In this document: piece by piece, positions 31,842 through 44,202 of the stretch
Layout of the letters: each line of letters opens with the position of its first letter
How positions within the stretch are numbered: the stretch's first letter is position 1
DNA from: an uncultured Collinsella sp.
GTDB lineage: Bacteria > Actinomycetota > Coriobacteriia > Coriobacteriales > Coriobacteriaceae
Assembly (NCBI GenBank): GCA_900541235.1
Contig: UQIW01000009.1
Location: forward strand, 1-64,000
Direction: 5' to 3'
Length of the DNA stretch: 64,000 nucleotides
Made by a program: the position numbers and the translations under genes
Notes under the pieces: model-generated
Database searches by the model: none
The model's input: the letters and a program-made list of their open reading frames with translations, nothing else
Told to the model about the DNA's origin: nothing

Positions 31842-32747
31842 ATGCGGCCCGGTGGCACTCAGACAAAGCGCGGCGCCGCGGTGCGCATGCGACGCCGACT
31901 GGGCTTGGCGCCGCGGGCGTACGCACTGCTATCGTGCTCGCTGGTGCTGGTCATAGCTGGCGTTTCTGCCTATGGCATGACCGTGCCGTCCATGATGCAG
32001 GCGCATGCCGCACGCGAGCCGCGCGTTGGGCATGAGGTCAAAAGTGATCTGGGCACCACGACTGGATATGCTTGGGCAAGTGTGGTCGCGCATATTGTTT
32101 TTGGCACCGACGATGCGGATGGCGCCGAGGCCCCGGACAACGAAGTCACGCTTGCTAATGGCAAAACCATCGTGCTCACCAACACCAAGATCATCGATCG
32201 GTTGTCCAACAATAGCGTGGCGGCAACGGTGAATAAGGTCGAGCAGCAGAAGGAGCAGGACGCCCAGCAGTCCGGAAAGCCCGGTAGCTCGGATACTTCT
32301 GGCTCCGGCTCGGATTCATCGAGTTCGGGCGGCGGCTCTGGGCCGGGTTCCTCTACCGGAGGGTCTGGAAACGGCGGCTCGACGGGCGGCAACACTGACA
32401 ACGATGCAAACTCCGGTGGCCTTTCCGCTGCTGAAGAAGAGAGCATTCACAGTTGGCTTGTGACCAAGTACAACATGCTCGACGGTTATGTTTCTCGTGC
32501 CAATGACGTGGTCTCGACCTATAACTCTACGGGAGATCCCAGACCGTGCGACAGCCTGGTCGGGGAGATGTTTGTCATTCGAGCCGAGTTCGGTCGTCAG
32601 ACATTCTCGCCCCGGTCAAAGTGGTATCAGCAGTATGCCAATCTGTGGGGCTGTTACACCAACCTATGTCAATGGGTCGGCCATTACGGCGATGATGACG
32701 TCGCGCTCGGTAACTTCAACAATAACGTGGCGGCGCTTGCCCTATGA
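31842..32747 (+). CDS. Membrane-anchored Ser/Gly-rich extracytoplasmic protein
   Basis: The 301-residue protein starts at ATG 31842 behind GGAGGAG. A basic head (residues 1-25) precedes one membrane helix (about 26-46, AYALLSCSLVLVIAGVSAYG). The outside part has an alpha/beta segment around ANGKTIVLTNTKIIDRL, a Ser/Gly-rich spacer of about 55 residues (KPGSSDTSGSGSD onward), and a helical C-terminal domain with Trp, Tyr and three Cys (NLWGCYTNLCQW). I know no family name for it. Its stop overlaps the kinase start (ATGATG at 32744), so it is the extracellular member of a kinase/FHA operon. It could be a sensor or an exported effector. Confidence 0.65.
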   Translation: MRPGGTQTKRGAAVRMRRRLGLAPRAYALLSCSLVLVIAGVSAYGMTVPSMMQAHAAREPRVGHEVKSDLGTTTGYAWASVVAHIVFGTDDADGAEAPDNEVTLANGKTIVLTNTKIIDRLSNNSVAATVNKVEQQKEQDAQQSGKPGSSDTSGSGSDSSSSGGGSGPGSSTGGSGNGGSTGGNTDNDANSGGLSAAEEESIHSWLVTKYNMLDGYVSRANDVVSTYNSTGDPRPCDSLVGEMFVIRAEFGRQTFSPRSKWYQQYANLWGCYTNLCQWVGHYGDDDVALGNFNNNVAALAL

Positions 32748-34588
32748 TGACCGATCTTGCATCCACCACACCACAATCGCTCGGTCGCGATCCCATGGTC
32801 GGCCTGCGCCTGGCGCGTGTCGACGGGTTTGAGCCGGCCATTGCGCTCGGTCAGGACGAACTGCCTGCCTATCTGCGTCGTTTTACGATGCTGTTTGCCG
32901 ACGATGCCACCATGCGCCGTGGCGGTATCGGCCGCGTGACGCGTGCCGTCAACGCCCAAGGCGAGGCCGTGGCACTCAAGCAGCTCATCTTGCCGGCGCG
33001 CGATGAGTTCGACGACGATACCGCTCACGAGACGCTGGTCGCCAAGTTCAAGGCGGCGTTTCGCGAGGAATACGAATGCCATCGCGCCCTTTCGGGCCTT
33101 AAGGGCTTTCCCCGCCTCTATGGCTGGGGCGAGGTCGACGGTGTGCCTGCAATTGTCATGGAATGGGTCGAGGGCGAGACGCTTGCCCGCTTGCGTTCGC
33201 GACTTGCCGTGGACGATGCCGGACGCCTGTCGCCGCTTGTGGCGGCGCGTCTGGGTCGCGACCTGTTCGATCTGCTCTGCCGTATGAGCCTGGTGGGCGA
33301 GGGCTTTGTCCATCGCGATATCTCGCCCGCTAATATTATGGTGCGCACGGCGCGTCTACCGCTTGACCGGCAGCTTGCCGAGGGCACCTTTGACCTGTGC
33401 CTGATCGACTTTGGCTCGTCGCTGGCGCTTGAGCCTGCGTCGGCCGTGGCCGGTACCGGCGGCAAGGCATCCTTTACCGAGCGCTATGCCACGCTGCGTC
33501 GCGCGACGGTTGCCTATGCCCCGCCCGAGATGCTCACCGACGATATTCCCGACCTGCGCGCTTTGCGTATGTCGCCGGCGATTGACGTCTATGCCGCGGC
33601 AAGCACGGTTTACGAGCTCATTGCCGGCGTCGCGCCATACGAAGCCGCGCCGAGCACTTCGGGCACCTCGGGTTCGCGCAAAAAGACGCGCGGCATCGCG
33701 AGCCCCTACCGTCTTAAGATGGACACGCGGCCCGACTATCCCATTGGTGCCCATGCGCCCGGTTGTGATTTGACTCAGCTGCTTCGTCGTGAGCCCGATG
33801 TGGCGCTCGCCGCGGCCGAGCAGGCCCAGCAGCTAGGGCTTGAGCCGGATTCCGAAGAGCTACGCGATGCGCTGGCGTTTGTCGATGCCCAGCTGTTCGA
33901 CGTGGTGATGGCCTGTCTGTCCAGCCATCAAAAAGATCGTCCCGAGCCGGCGGCGGTCGAGGCGGCGCTCTCGGCGTTTTGTGACCACTATGCGCAAAAT
34001 GTCGGTCGTTCGCTCCGCGGCGAGCCGCTCACGCCGTGCCCCATGGATGCGTCTGGCCGCACGGTTCGTCGCGCGGCGATGATCGGTGCGGCGGTCGTTT
34101 GCAGTGTGGTTTGGGCTGTGGTCGTGGTTTCGGCCGCGCTGCTGGCGTCGGGCGCTCGCGTGACGGCGATTTTGGGATCGCTCGTGTGGTCTGGGTCGCT
34201 ACCGGGTATTATTGCCGCACTGGCTTTGGCGCTGCCAGGCATAGCCGGCGTTGCCACGGGGGCACTTGCGCGCAATCGGCGCTCGGGGTTCCTGCAGGGT
34301 GTGCTTGCGCTTTCTGCCTGCGAGGTTCCGGTGCTGGTTGTGGCTGCATGTAGCGTATTTTCCCAACGCGCCGTGATGGGCGGCCTTGTTGCCGCTCTGG
34401 TTGCAACCTATACACTTACGTGGTTTTTGCTTGCGATGGGCTTTGCCTTTGAACTTCCCGTTTCGGCACCGCGACGCACAAAAGCCCAGATGGCGACTCC
34501 GCTTGCCGGTGGAGCCGCAGCTGCCCGTACTTTTGGCGGACCTGTCGAAGTATCGTCCGATTCTATTTCTACGACCAAGGAGGCCTAG
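32744..34588 (+). CDS. Membrane Ser/Thr protein kinase, second cluster
   Basis: A 614-residue protein. The N-terminal part holds a kinase domain with a divergent Gly-loop (MRRGGIGRV), Lys in VALKQLILP, HRDISPANIM, and DFG in LIDFGSSLALE, so all catalytic residues are kept. The insert LRRATVAYAPPEML is the P+1 region. Residues from about 445 onward form four membrane helices and a short tail. No PASTA domains are present. It differs clearly from the two kinases at 9.98-20.15 kb. It lies between a membrane-anchored extracytoplasmic protein and an FHA protein, a self-contained phosphosignalling unit. Confidence 0.82.
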   Translation: MMTDLASTTPQSLGRDPMVGLRLARVDGFEPAIALGQDELPAYLRRFTMLFADDATMRRGGIGRVTRAVNAQGEAVALKQLILPARDEFDDDTAHETLVAKFKAAFREEYECHRALSGLKGFPRLYGWGEVDGVPAIVMEWVEGETLARLRSRLAVDDAGRLSPLVAARLGRDLFDLLCRMSLVGEGFVHRDISPANIMVRTARLPLDRQLAEGTFDLCLIDFGSSLALEPASAVAGTGGKASFTERYATLRRATVAYAPPEMLTDDIPDLRALRMSPAIDVYAAASTVYELIAGVAPYEAAPSTSGTSGSRKKTRGIASPYRLKMDTRPDYPIGAHAPGCDLTQLLRREPDVALAAAEQAQQLGLEPDSEELRDALAFVDAQLFDVVMACLSSHQKDRPEPAAVEAALSAFCDHYAQNVGRSLRGEPLTPCPMDASGRTVRRAAMIGAAVVCSVVWAVVVVSAALLASGARVTAILGSLVWSGSLPGIIAALALALPGIAGVATGALARNRRSGFLQGVLALSACEVPVLVVAACSVFSQRAVMGGLVAALVATYTLTWFLLAMGFAFELPVSAPRRTKAQMATPLAGGAAAARTFGGPVEVSSDSISTTKEA

Positions 34589-34591
34589 GTC

Positions 34592-35530
34592 ATGGCATCT
34601 CAAGTTGAGCTCACCCCATGCGGGGCCATGTTTGACATCTTTAAGCGCGCAGCGCATCTGAGCCATATCGAGCTGTGCGGCTTGGTGCTTTCGTCCCGTC
34701 CGCTTGCTGACGGCCGCAGCCCGCAGAGCCGGGCCGCCGATCGCTCTTGGGTTTCCCGCTTTATCGTTCGCGCGCCGGTCGGCACGCTTCAGCAGCGCTA
34801 CTTTGCCGAATACGGTACCTCGGCTGCGCGTATTATGTCGCAACTGGCCCTGCGCCAGCGAAATCCCATGGACTCCACGGCTGTGATCAATATGGTGTGC
34901 GGTCCTGCAGGTGAACCGATGATACGCGCGCTCGAAGAGTGTCACCAGGACACGAATCTCTATCGCAACGCGCTCGATCGCCTGTCCCAGGCGGCGGAAC
35001 TCATGCCCGCCGAGCGCGCCGAGGCCGTGCTGGTGCTGTTTGTCGCCGTCGGTTGTTCGGCGGATGTGCGGTCCTCGGTGAACTATGCCATCGACTACGC
35101 GCACGCGACCTGTGGCGGAGGCACCTCCACGCCGCGTTCGCTTGGCATGTCGATGACCGCGGGCGAACGCGAACCCGCCCCGGCGCACCCCTTGGGCTTG
35201 CTGCGCGTACAAAACAGTTTTGTCGTGAGCGCCCCGCGCTGGATTCAGCCGAGTGAGCAGGGTGTTGAGATTGGCGCGCTGGCCACTGGTGAGGGCGATA
35301 TTACCGACGTCGGCGACGATGTCTCGGCCCGCCATGCCCATATCTGGTGCGATGCTCAAAATATCTGGCACGTCGAGGACTTGTCGTCCACCAACGGAAC
35401 CGTGGTGGTAAACGGGGCCACGCGCGTCTGCATTCAGGTCGAGCCCGGCCGTTCCGCCCAACTCAATCCCGGAGACGAGCTTAAGCTCGGCGAATCCACT
35501 ACCTACGCCATCCTCTTCGGCGCCCTCTAG
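34592..35530 (+). CDS. FHA-domain protein, second cluster
   Basis: A 312-residue cytoplasmic protein preceded by AAGGAGG that lies inside the end of the kinase gene. Residues 1 to about 190 are a helical domain of unknown function (ELTPCGAMFDIFKRAAH; NYAIDYAHATCGG). The C-terminal FHA domain has VEIGAL, VSARHAHIWCD and LSSTNGTVVVNG, carrying the Ser, His and Asn used for phosphothreonine binding. The usual GR of the first motif is replaced by GA. It is expected to bind targets of the adjacent kinase. The next 450 bases hold a repeat and the nifJ leader. Confidence 0.8.
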   Translation: MASQVELTPCGAMFDIFKRAAHLSHIELCGLVLSSRPLADGRSPQSRAADRSWVSRFIVRAPVGTLQQRYFAEYGTSAARIMSQLALRQRNPMDSTAVINMVCGPAGEPMIRALEECHQDTNLYRNALDRLSQAAELMPAERAEAVLVLFVAVGCSADVRSSVNYAIDYAHATCGGGTSTPRSLGMSMTAGEREPAPAHPLGLLRVQNSFVVSAPRWIQPSEQGVEIGALATGEGDITDVGDDVSARHAHIWCDAQNIWHVEDLSSTNGTVVVNGATRVCIQVEPGRSAQLNPGDELKLGESTTYAILFGAL

Positions 35531-35580
35531 CCGGCAGTTAGGGACGTTCCTTTTCTGCCGGCACTTGGGGACACTCCTTG
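35531..35580. repeat. Partial GGGGAC-type dispersed repeat
   Basis: CCGGCAGTTAGGGACGTTCC and GCCGGCACTTGGGGACACTC are two tandem, diverged copies of a short word that recurs near 41.27, 47.10, 47.17 and 49.00 kb. It follows the FHA gene stop directly. Confidence 0.55.
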
Positions 35581-35694
35581 GCGCGCCAGGGCCGGCCGCC
35601 CAGGGATGGAGGGGCCATTTTGGCCCTTGGCGGTCACCCAAGGTAAACCTTTACCGCCCGCCTATATTTGCCGAAATTACACTTGACGGCGGGG

Positions 35695-35771
35695 TACAAT
35701 AAACCCGCATGCGGATTTCCGTTGCGGGCGCTCCCATCGCCGGGGCGTGCCCGGGAGCATCCGGCATGCGG
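35695..35771 (+). promoter_or_regulatory. Promoter and structured leader of nifJ
   Basis: A TACAAT -10 box (35695-35700) is followed by a strong hairpin near the expected 5' end. CCGCATGC (35705-35712) pairs with GCATGCGG (35764-35771), GGAT with ATCC, and inside GCTCCC (35730-35735) pairs with GGGAGC (35753-35758). A small dyad GGTAAACCTTTACC (35642-35655) upstream may be an operator. The leader is about 270 bases long and non-coding. It matches no riboswitch consensus that I know. Confidence 0.5.
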
Positions 35772-35980
35772 CCTTTGCGGCGCTCGGTCATGTGCAAGAC
35801 GGGCGGTCGGGTCTGTGGGGCGTATCAGCTGCCCCTCGCCTCGGCATGTCTTCTCTCCACGCCATGTACCTGCTGCTGAGCCTGCCTGCCAGATGATTGG
35901 AAGCAACAGCGTAAATCCCATCACGCCAACATCCCGGCGATCGCCGGGGCCTGTATACCTATATGAGAGGAGAGGGGTAT

Positions 35981-39520
<3,540 letters not shown>

Positions 39521-39530
39521 GTCTCCCACC

Positions 39531-39655
39531 GCAGGATCTGAGGGCTGACCTTCGCGGACGTCCTCGGACATGAAAGAACCCCCGCTGCGCATTACGTGCG
39601 GCGGGGGTTCTTTCGTCCTGCGGAGTGTCCGCGAAGGTCAGCCCTCAGATCCTGC
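39531..39655. terminator. Giant nested hairpin with bidirectional terminator
   Basis: The outer arms 39531-39559 and 39627-39655 are perfect 29-base inverse complements. Nested inside is a perfect 14 bp stem, GAAAGAACCCCCGC with GCGGGGGTTCTTTC (39572-39585 and 39600-39613), an intrinsic terminator with T-rich flanks. The whole can fold into a single hairpin of about 125 bases with a few internal mismatches. Confidence 0.9.
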
Positions 39656-40175
39656 TACGACTACGTCCTTGGATTGTGTGGGCGGATGAAGGACGTAGTT
39701 GGTCGGGTATTCCGTCCCCTTCGCTGTTTCGCGGCTTTGCCGCGAAACCTCGCGCCACTTTGGGGATGGATGGGGGACTTGGCCGTTGCCGCTTTTTCGG
39801 AGCTCTTCTTTATTCCTTTTGTTGGATGAAAAGCTCCTTGTTTTTGCAGGGGTGCATACTCGACTTATATGTGCATAGAATCTCGTATAGTGCGAGTAAG
39901 ATATTGCGCTGTCCGTTTTGTGTTTAGCAAAGATATAGTTTGCATAATCTGGTCTAATCCCTGCTCTATTTAAATAAAGTTGCACGTAAATGGCGTAGAT
40001 ATGCCTGAACTGGGCTTCTTTACGCTGAGCGGGTAAAATCGACCGTTCGCCGCTTAGGTATTTTCAAAATGAATAAAATGAGCGATAAAGAGAATATAAA
40101 CCTTAATAAACTCGCGTATCGCACGGACGCGGGTTATTAATGGGTTGTAGGCCTTTTACAGAAAGGATTCCAGCA
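39656..40175. other. AT-rich region upstream of arcC
   Basis: No gene is supported in these 520 bases. There is a perfect dyad TTTCGCGGC/GCCGCGAAA near 39727-39747 and then about 300 AT-rich bases with several TATA-like boxes (for example TATAGT near 39893, ATAATC near 39944). Such a region would suit regulated promoters of arcC, but no operator is certain. Small open frames here have no ribosome sites. Confidence 0.45.
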
Positions 40176-41138
40176 ATGTCTAAGCCTCTTGGCAAGCCCG
40201 ATCGTATTGTCGTCGCCCTTGGCGGCAACGCCCTCGGCAACAACCCCGTCGAGCAGATCGAGGCCGTGAGCAACACCGCCCACGCTCTCCTTGGTCTTAT
40301 CGAGCAGGGCAACGAGATCATCATCACCCACGGCAACGGCCCGCAGGTCGGCATGATCCAGAACGCCTTCGCTGCTGCCCACGATGCCATCGGCACCCCC
40401 GAGATGCCGCTGCCCGAGTGCGGCGCCATGTCCCAGGGCTACATCGGCTACCACCTGCAGCAGGGCATCGGCCGCGAGATGCACAAGCGCTATAAGCGTT
40501 GGCACGCCGCCACCGTCGTCACCCAGATCGAGTGCGATCCCGACGATCCCGCGTTCAAGAACCCGACCAAGCCGATCGGCCCCTTCTACACCGAGGAGCA
40601 GGCCAAGGAGTTCATGGCCGAGGATCCCTCCAAGGTCTTCGTCGAGGATTCCGGCCGCGGCTGGCGTCGCGTCGTCGCCTCCCCCGATCCCAAGAAGATC
40701 GTCGAGGCTGACTCCATCCTCAACCTGCTCGACAACGAGTTCATCGTCATCGCCTGCGGTGGCGGCGGCATCCCCGTCGTCCGCGACTACGAGAACAAGG
40801 GCTGCTACAAGGGCATTCCCGCCGTCATCGACAAGGACCTGGGCGGCGAGCTGCTGGCCGAGGACTGCGACGCCGACGTTCTGTTCCTGCTGACCGCCGT
40901 CGAGCATGTCGCCATCAACTTTGGCAAGCCCAACCAGGAGGAGCTCGAGGACCTCACCGCCGACGAGGCCGAGCGCCTGGCCGACGAGGGTCAGTTCGGC
41001 AAGGGTTCCATGGAGCCCAAGGTCCGCGCTGCCATCAAGTTCGCCCGTTCCCGCAAGGGCCGCACCTGCATCATCGGTGCTCTGGACAAGGCCGCCGAGA
41101 CCATGGCCGGTCTCTCCGGTACCCGCATCCACGAGTAG
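40176..41138 (+). CDS. arcC: Carbamate kinase
   Basis: The 320-residue enzyme makes ATP from carbamoyl phosphate and ADP, the last step of arginine deiminase or of purine/agmatine degradation pathways. It has the amino acid kinase fold with VVALGGNALG at the start, THGNGPQVG, the MSQGYIGYHLQQ block, IACGGGGIPV and DKDLGGELLAED. The ATG at 40176 follows AAAGGA. arcA and arcB are not adjacent, so the carbamoyl phosphate source cannot be inferred. Codon bias is as strong as in nifJ, so it is probably highly expressed. Confidence 0.96.
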   Translation: MSKPLGKPDRIVVALGGNALGNNPVEQIEAVSNTAHALLGLIEQGNEIIITHGNGPQVGMIQNAFAAAHDAIGTPEMPLPECGAMSQGYIGYHLQQGIGREMHKRYKRWHAATVVTQIECDPDDPAFKNPTKPIGPFYTEEQAKEFMAEDPSKVFVEDSGRGWRRVVASPDPKKIVEADSILNLLDNEFIVIACGGGGIPVVRDYENKGCYKGIPAVIDKDLGGELLAEDCDADVLFLLTAVEHVAINFGKPNQEELEDLTADEAERLADEGQFGKGSMEPKVRAAIKFARSRKGRTCIIGALDKAAETMAGLSGTRIHE

Positions 41139-41203
41139 TCTCTACTCTGTTGCCTCTCTCGTGGGCGCCAGGCAAAGCGCCCACAGACTAGCCTCTCTTC
41201 ATG

Positions 41204-41237
41204 AGCCCCGCAGTCCGCTCCGACTGCGGGGCTTTTG
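41204..41237 (+). terminator. arcC terminator
   Basis: AGCCCCGCAGTC and GACTGCGGGGCT form a perfect 12 bp stem followed by TTTTGCT. Just before it GTGGGCG and CGCCCAC (41161-41184) form another hairpin. Confidence 0.85.
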
Positions 41238-41353
41238 CTATTTACCTAGTCCCCGATGGGTGGGTAGTCATTGGGGACGTTCTTAAACGACTAGTCAAAC
41301 AAGAACGTCCTCAATGACTACTAATTTAAATCTGTCCCCAATGACTGCGGAAA
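41228..41353. repeat. Long direct repeat, copy 1, left of the PTS operon
   Basis: From GGGGCTTTTGCTATTTACCT to AATGACTGCGGAAA this stretch recurs at 47050-47160, right after the PTS/glucosidase operon, with some indels. Inside it GTCATTGGGGACGTTCTT and AAGAACGTCCTCAATGAC (about 41268-41318) form a dyad with one mismatch. The first 12 bases belong to the arcC terminator. Confidence 0.8.
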
Positions 41354-41511
41354 GCGCATCTCACACCGACGCATTGCTTTCGGGCCCTCTCTCCGTGCTC
41401 CCTATAAGTTCAGCTGGACTCCCCGCAACCTGTTCCGCGTTGGCGGAACGAGCGCGACGTGGAGTGTCATTCTTTACCGCGTTAGACTAGACGCAGGGAA
41501 AGGAGGAGGAC
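41354..41511. other. Leader region of the PTS regulator
   Basis: A dyad GTTCCGC/GCGGAAC lies at 41432-41449 and a TAGACT box near 41484, followed by AAAGGAGGAGG before the start codon. Either could be part of the promoter or operator of the regulator. Confidence 0.35.
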
Positions 41512-43407
41512 ATGGATGCTCGCGTTAAGCAGCTTGTAAATATGATCGAGGACGATCAGCCTGTCGCTGTCGCGGTGCTTGCCAAGCGTCTCGAGGTAAG
41601 CGAGCGCGCCGTGAGAAACTATATCCATCGCGCAAACGACAAGCTTGCGGGGGTTGCACGCATCGTTGGCAGCAAAGGGCAATATCGTATCGATGTTGCA
41701 CATGCAGATGAGCTTGCTCGCTTGCTAGACGGTGCGGCTCTGGCCCATCCGGGCATTCCTGATACGCGCGACGGCCGTGTGTCCTTCCTTCTTAACGACC
41801 TCCTAATGCGGTCCCAGTGGGTGACGATTGAGGAGTATGCGGATTTACTCTACGTTTCGGCGCGGACTCTGTCCAATGACATGCGTCTGGTAGAGCAGAA
41901 ACTCGCCCAATTTGACTTAACGCTTGAAAAGCGCCCACGCTACGGAATCCGCGTTGCGGGCGGGGAGTCGCAACGGCGCCTGTGCCTGGCCTCGCTGGTG
42001 AGGCCCGTGTTGCCCGACACCGACGATGCAAAGCTCGCCGAGCACCTGCGGGCCATCGCCGCATGTGTGGACGATGCCCTGACGGCCTCGCCCGTCACGG
42101 TGAGCTCGCTGGCATCCCGCAATCTCATCATGCATCTTTACATCGCTCTTGGCCGCATCGAGCAGGGCTGCTATGTCCCAGCTGCAGAATCGGACGTTCA
42201 AAAACTGGAGGGAACGCGCGAATACGCCGCGGCTTTCCAGATTGCCGCAAACATCAAGGATGCCCTGGGCGTGAGCATGCCCCGAGAAGAGGTTGCCTTT
42301 ATCGCAATCCATTTGCTCGGCAGGGGCACGGGCGTGCCCGAGAAGGGCTCTGCCGTTATCTCGGACGAGATGTGGGAGATTGCTTCCGAGATGGTACGTG
42401 CGGTCAACGATGAGTTTAGGTTTGACTTTAGCAGCGATCTTGAACTTCGCATGAACCTTGCTCGGCATATTGGCCCTCTGGGTTATCGCCTTGAATATCA
42501 CATGCATATGGATAACCCCATGCTGCCCGATATCAAGACGAGGTTTCCGTTGGCCTATTCGATGGCGGCCGGCACCTCGCAGGTACTCGAGCGTCATTTT
42601 GGCAGCCAGCCCTCTGATGAGGAGCTCGGCTACATCGCCATGGCATTTGCCCTGGCCCTCGAGCAGCAAGCCGACCAGCCGCGTCGCAAACGCATCCTGA
42701 TCGTGTGCGCCTCGGGAGCGGGAAGCGCCCGTATGCTCGAGCACCAGTACCGCAAGCAGTTTGGTATGTATATCGAGTCGATTGAGACATGCGACGTCGC
42801 CCGCGTGGGAACGCTCGACTTTTCGCACATCGACTACGTGTTCACAACGGTGCCGCTCAACGTCAAGTTGCCTGTGCCCGTCCGCGAGGTCGATTTCTTC
42901 TTGGAGACGAGCGATGTCAACGCTATCCGCAAGGTGCTGAGTGATGACGCTGCGCAATCGGACTCCCTGAGCGCTTTCTTTAGCCGTGCCCTGTTCTTCA
43001 ACCGCGTTGAGGCGTCGTCGAAGCAGGCCGTTCTCCGATATCTCTCCGAGCGCGCCGTCGAGAGCGGCCGTGTCGATGCCCAGTTTGCCCAAGAGGTTGC
43101 CGAGCGCGAGAGCGCGAGTGCCACCTCGTTTGGCAATGGGGTGGCCATGCCCCATGGGATGCATCCTTTGAGCGCCGAGGCCTTTGTTACCGTGGGCCTG
43201 CTCGAACATCCCATTCTTTGGGACGAATACGGCCATGAGGTCGATATCGTCTTTATGGTGTCGTTTGCCCGGTCGGGCGGCGATGAGGCGCGGATCTTGA
43301 GCTCGCTGCTCGCTGAGATCTTTATGGACCGCCAGGGGGTCGAGCGCTTACGCGAGCGCCGGTCCTGGCATGAGCTGATGGCGCTTGTGCAAGCGCATAC
43401 GGCTTAA
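41512..43407 (+). CDS. PRD-containing PTS transcriptional activator (LicR/BglG type)
   Basis: A 631-residue regulator in the classic order: N-terminal HTH (residues 1-60, VLAKRLEVSERAVRNYIHRA), a second HTH (about 90-140, ADLLYVSARTLSNDMRLV), two PTS regulation domains (about 175-385), an EIIB-like domain with its Cys in IVCASGAGSARM, and a C-terminal EIIA-like domain with GVAMPHGMHP. Phosphorylation of the PRD His residues by HPr and the sugar EIIB switches activity according to substrate. It lies directly upstream of the lactose/cellobiose-family PTS and 6-phospho-beta-glucosidase genes, so it is almost certainly their activator. A strong AAAGGAGGAGG precedes the ATG. Confidence 0.9.
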   Translation: MDARVKQLVNMIEDDQPVAVAVLAKRLEVSERAVRNYIHRANDKLAGVARIVGSKGQYRIDVAHADELARLLDGAALAHPGIPDTRDGRVSFLLNDLLMRSQWVTIEEYADLLYVSARTLSNDMRLVEQKLAQFDLTLEKRPRYGIRVAGGESQRRLCLASLVRPVLPDTDDAKLAEHLRAIAACVDDALTASPVTVSSLASRNLIMHLYIALGRIEQGCYVPAAESDVQKLEGTREYAAAFQIAANIKDALGVSMPREEVAFIAIHLLGRGTGVPEKGSAVISDEMWEIASEMVRAVNDEFRFDFSSDLELRMNLARHIGPLGYRLEYHMHMDNPMLPDIKTRFPLAYSMAAGTSQVLERHFGSQPSDEELGYIAMAFALALEQQADQPRRKRILIVCASGAGSARMLEHQYRKQFGMYIESIETCDVARVGTLDFSHIDYVFTTVPLNVKLPVPVREVDFFLETSDVNAIRKVLSDDAAQSDSLSAFFSRALFFNRVEASSKQAVLRYLSERAVESGRVDAQFAQEVAERESASATSFGNGVAMPHGMHPLSAEAFVTVGLLEHPILWDEYGHEVDIVFMVSFARSGGDEARILSSLLAEIFMDRQGVERLRERRSWHELMALVQAHTA

Positions 43408-43526
43408 GACTTCTTTTGTCGATGACCCTGTCAGTCTACCTGCAATAAACCTCGAGGATTGCGGGCGGGAGATAGGTGTTTCGAATATTCAAGTACAAAC
43501 CAGACATCACGGGAGAGGAGACCGTT

Positions 43527-43853
43527 ATGGACGATCAGGGAACCGAGATGGTTTCGTTTCAGCTGGTCGCTGCAGCGGGAGAGGCACGCAGCCTTGCCTT
43601 CGAAGCCCTTGAAAAGGCAAAGGCGGGGGATTTTGACGCTGCCGCCAAACTCATGAAGCAGTCAAAGGATGCGGGAATCAAGGCTCACCACATCCAAACG
43701 CAGCTGCTTTCGACCGAGGCGGCGGGCGAGCATCTGTCGGTGGATGTGTTGCTGGTCCATGCTCAGGACCACCTCATGTGCTCCATGCTTGCTCAGGAGC
43801 TCGTGCAGGAGCTGATCTGCCTGTATGAGCGCACTGCAGCCAAGAACGCCTAA
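43527..43853 (+). CDS. PTS lactose/cellobiose-family EIIA
   Basis: A 108-residue all-helical phosphocarrier. The active-site His is in VHAQDHLM, and the N-terminal LVAAAGEARSLAFEALEKA helix is typical of lac-family IIA. It passes phosphate from HPr to EIIB. The ATG at 43527 follows GAGAGGAG. The frame is open to 43476, but that longer start has no ribosome site. Confidence 0.93.
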   Translation: MDDQGTEMVSFQLVAAAGEARSLAFEALEKAKAGDFDAAAKLMKQSKDAGIKAHHIQTQLLSTEAAGEHLSVDVLLVHAQDHLMCSMLAQELVQELICLYERTAAKNA

Positions 43854-43899
43854 CGGCGTGCGGCGACTATCCAACCAATCAATGCGAAGGGAATCCCTT

Positions 43900-44193
43900 A
43901 TGAAGATCCTTCTTGTTTGCGCAGCTGGCCTGTCTACAAGCATTCTGATGAAGAAACTCGAGAAATACGCGGAGCAAAACGGCATCGAGCTCGATATCGA
44001 TGCGGTGGGTATCGGCGAGTATCAGGAGACCTGTGCCGATTATGACGTGCTGCTCTTGGGGCCGCAGGTGTCCTACCAGCTCAACACCGTCAAGCAGGGG
44101 AGCGGTAAGCCGACCGCGGTCATCCCCGCACAGGACTACGGCATGGGCAACGCCGCCAACGTGCTGGCACTCGCCCAGTCGCTGTTGGGCTAG
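43900..44193 (+). CDS. PTS lactose/cellobiose-family EIIB
   Basis: A 97-residue domain with the phosphocysteine in LLVCAAGLSTSILMKKL, followed by the family's YDVLLLGPQVSYQL strand. It takes phosphate from EIIA and gives it to the sugar bound by EIIC. AAGGGA precedes the ATG at 43900, and EIIC starts nine bases after its stop. Confidence 0.95.
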   Translation: MKILLVCAAGLSTSILMKKLEKYAEQNGIELDIDAVGIGEYQETCADYDVLLLGPQVSYQLNTVKQGSGKPTAVIPAQDYGMGNAANVLALAQSLLG

Positions 44194-44202
44194 GAGGCGA
44201 CC

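Noticed and set aside
39596..39985. Short open frames in the gap before arcC
   Set aside because: No ribosome sites, they cross the large hairpin, and they lack any recognisable motif.
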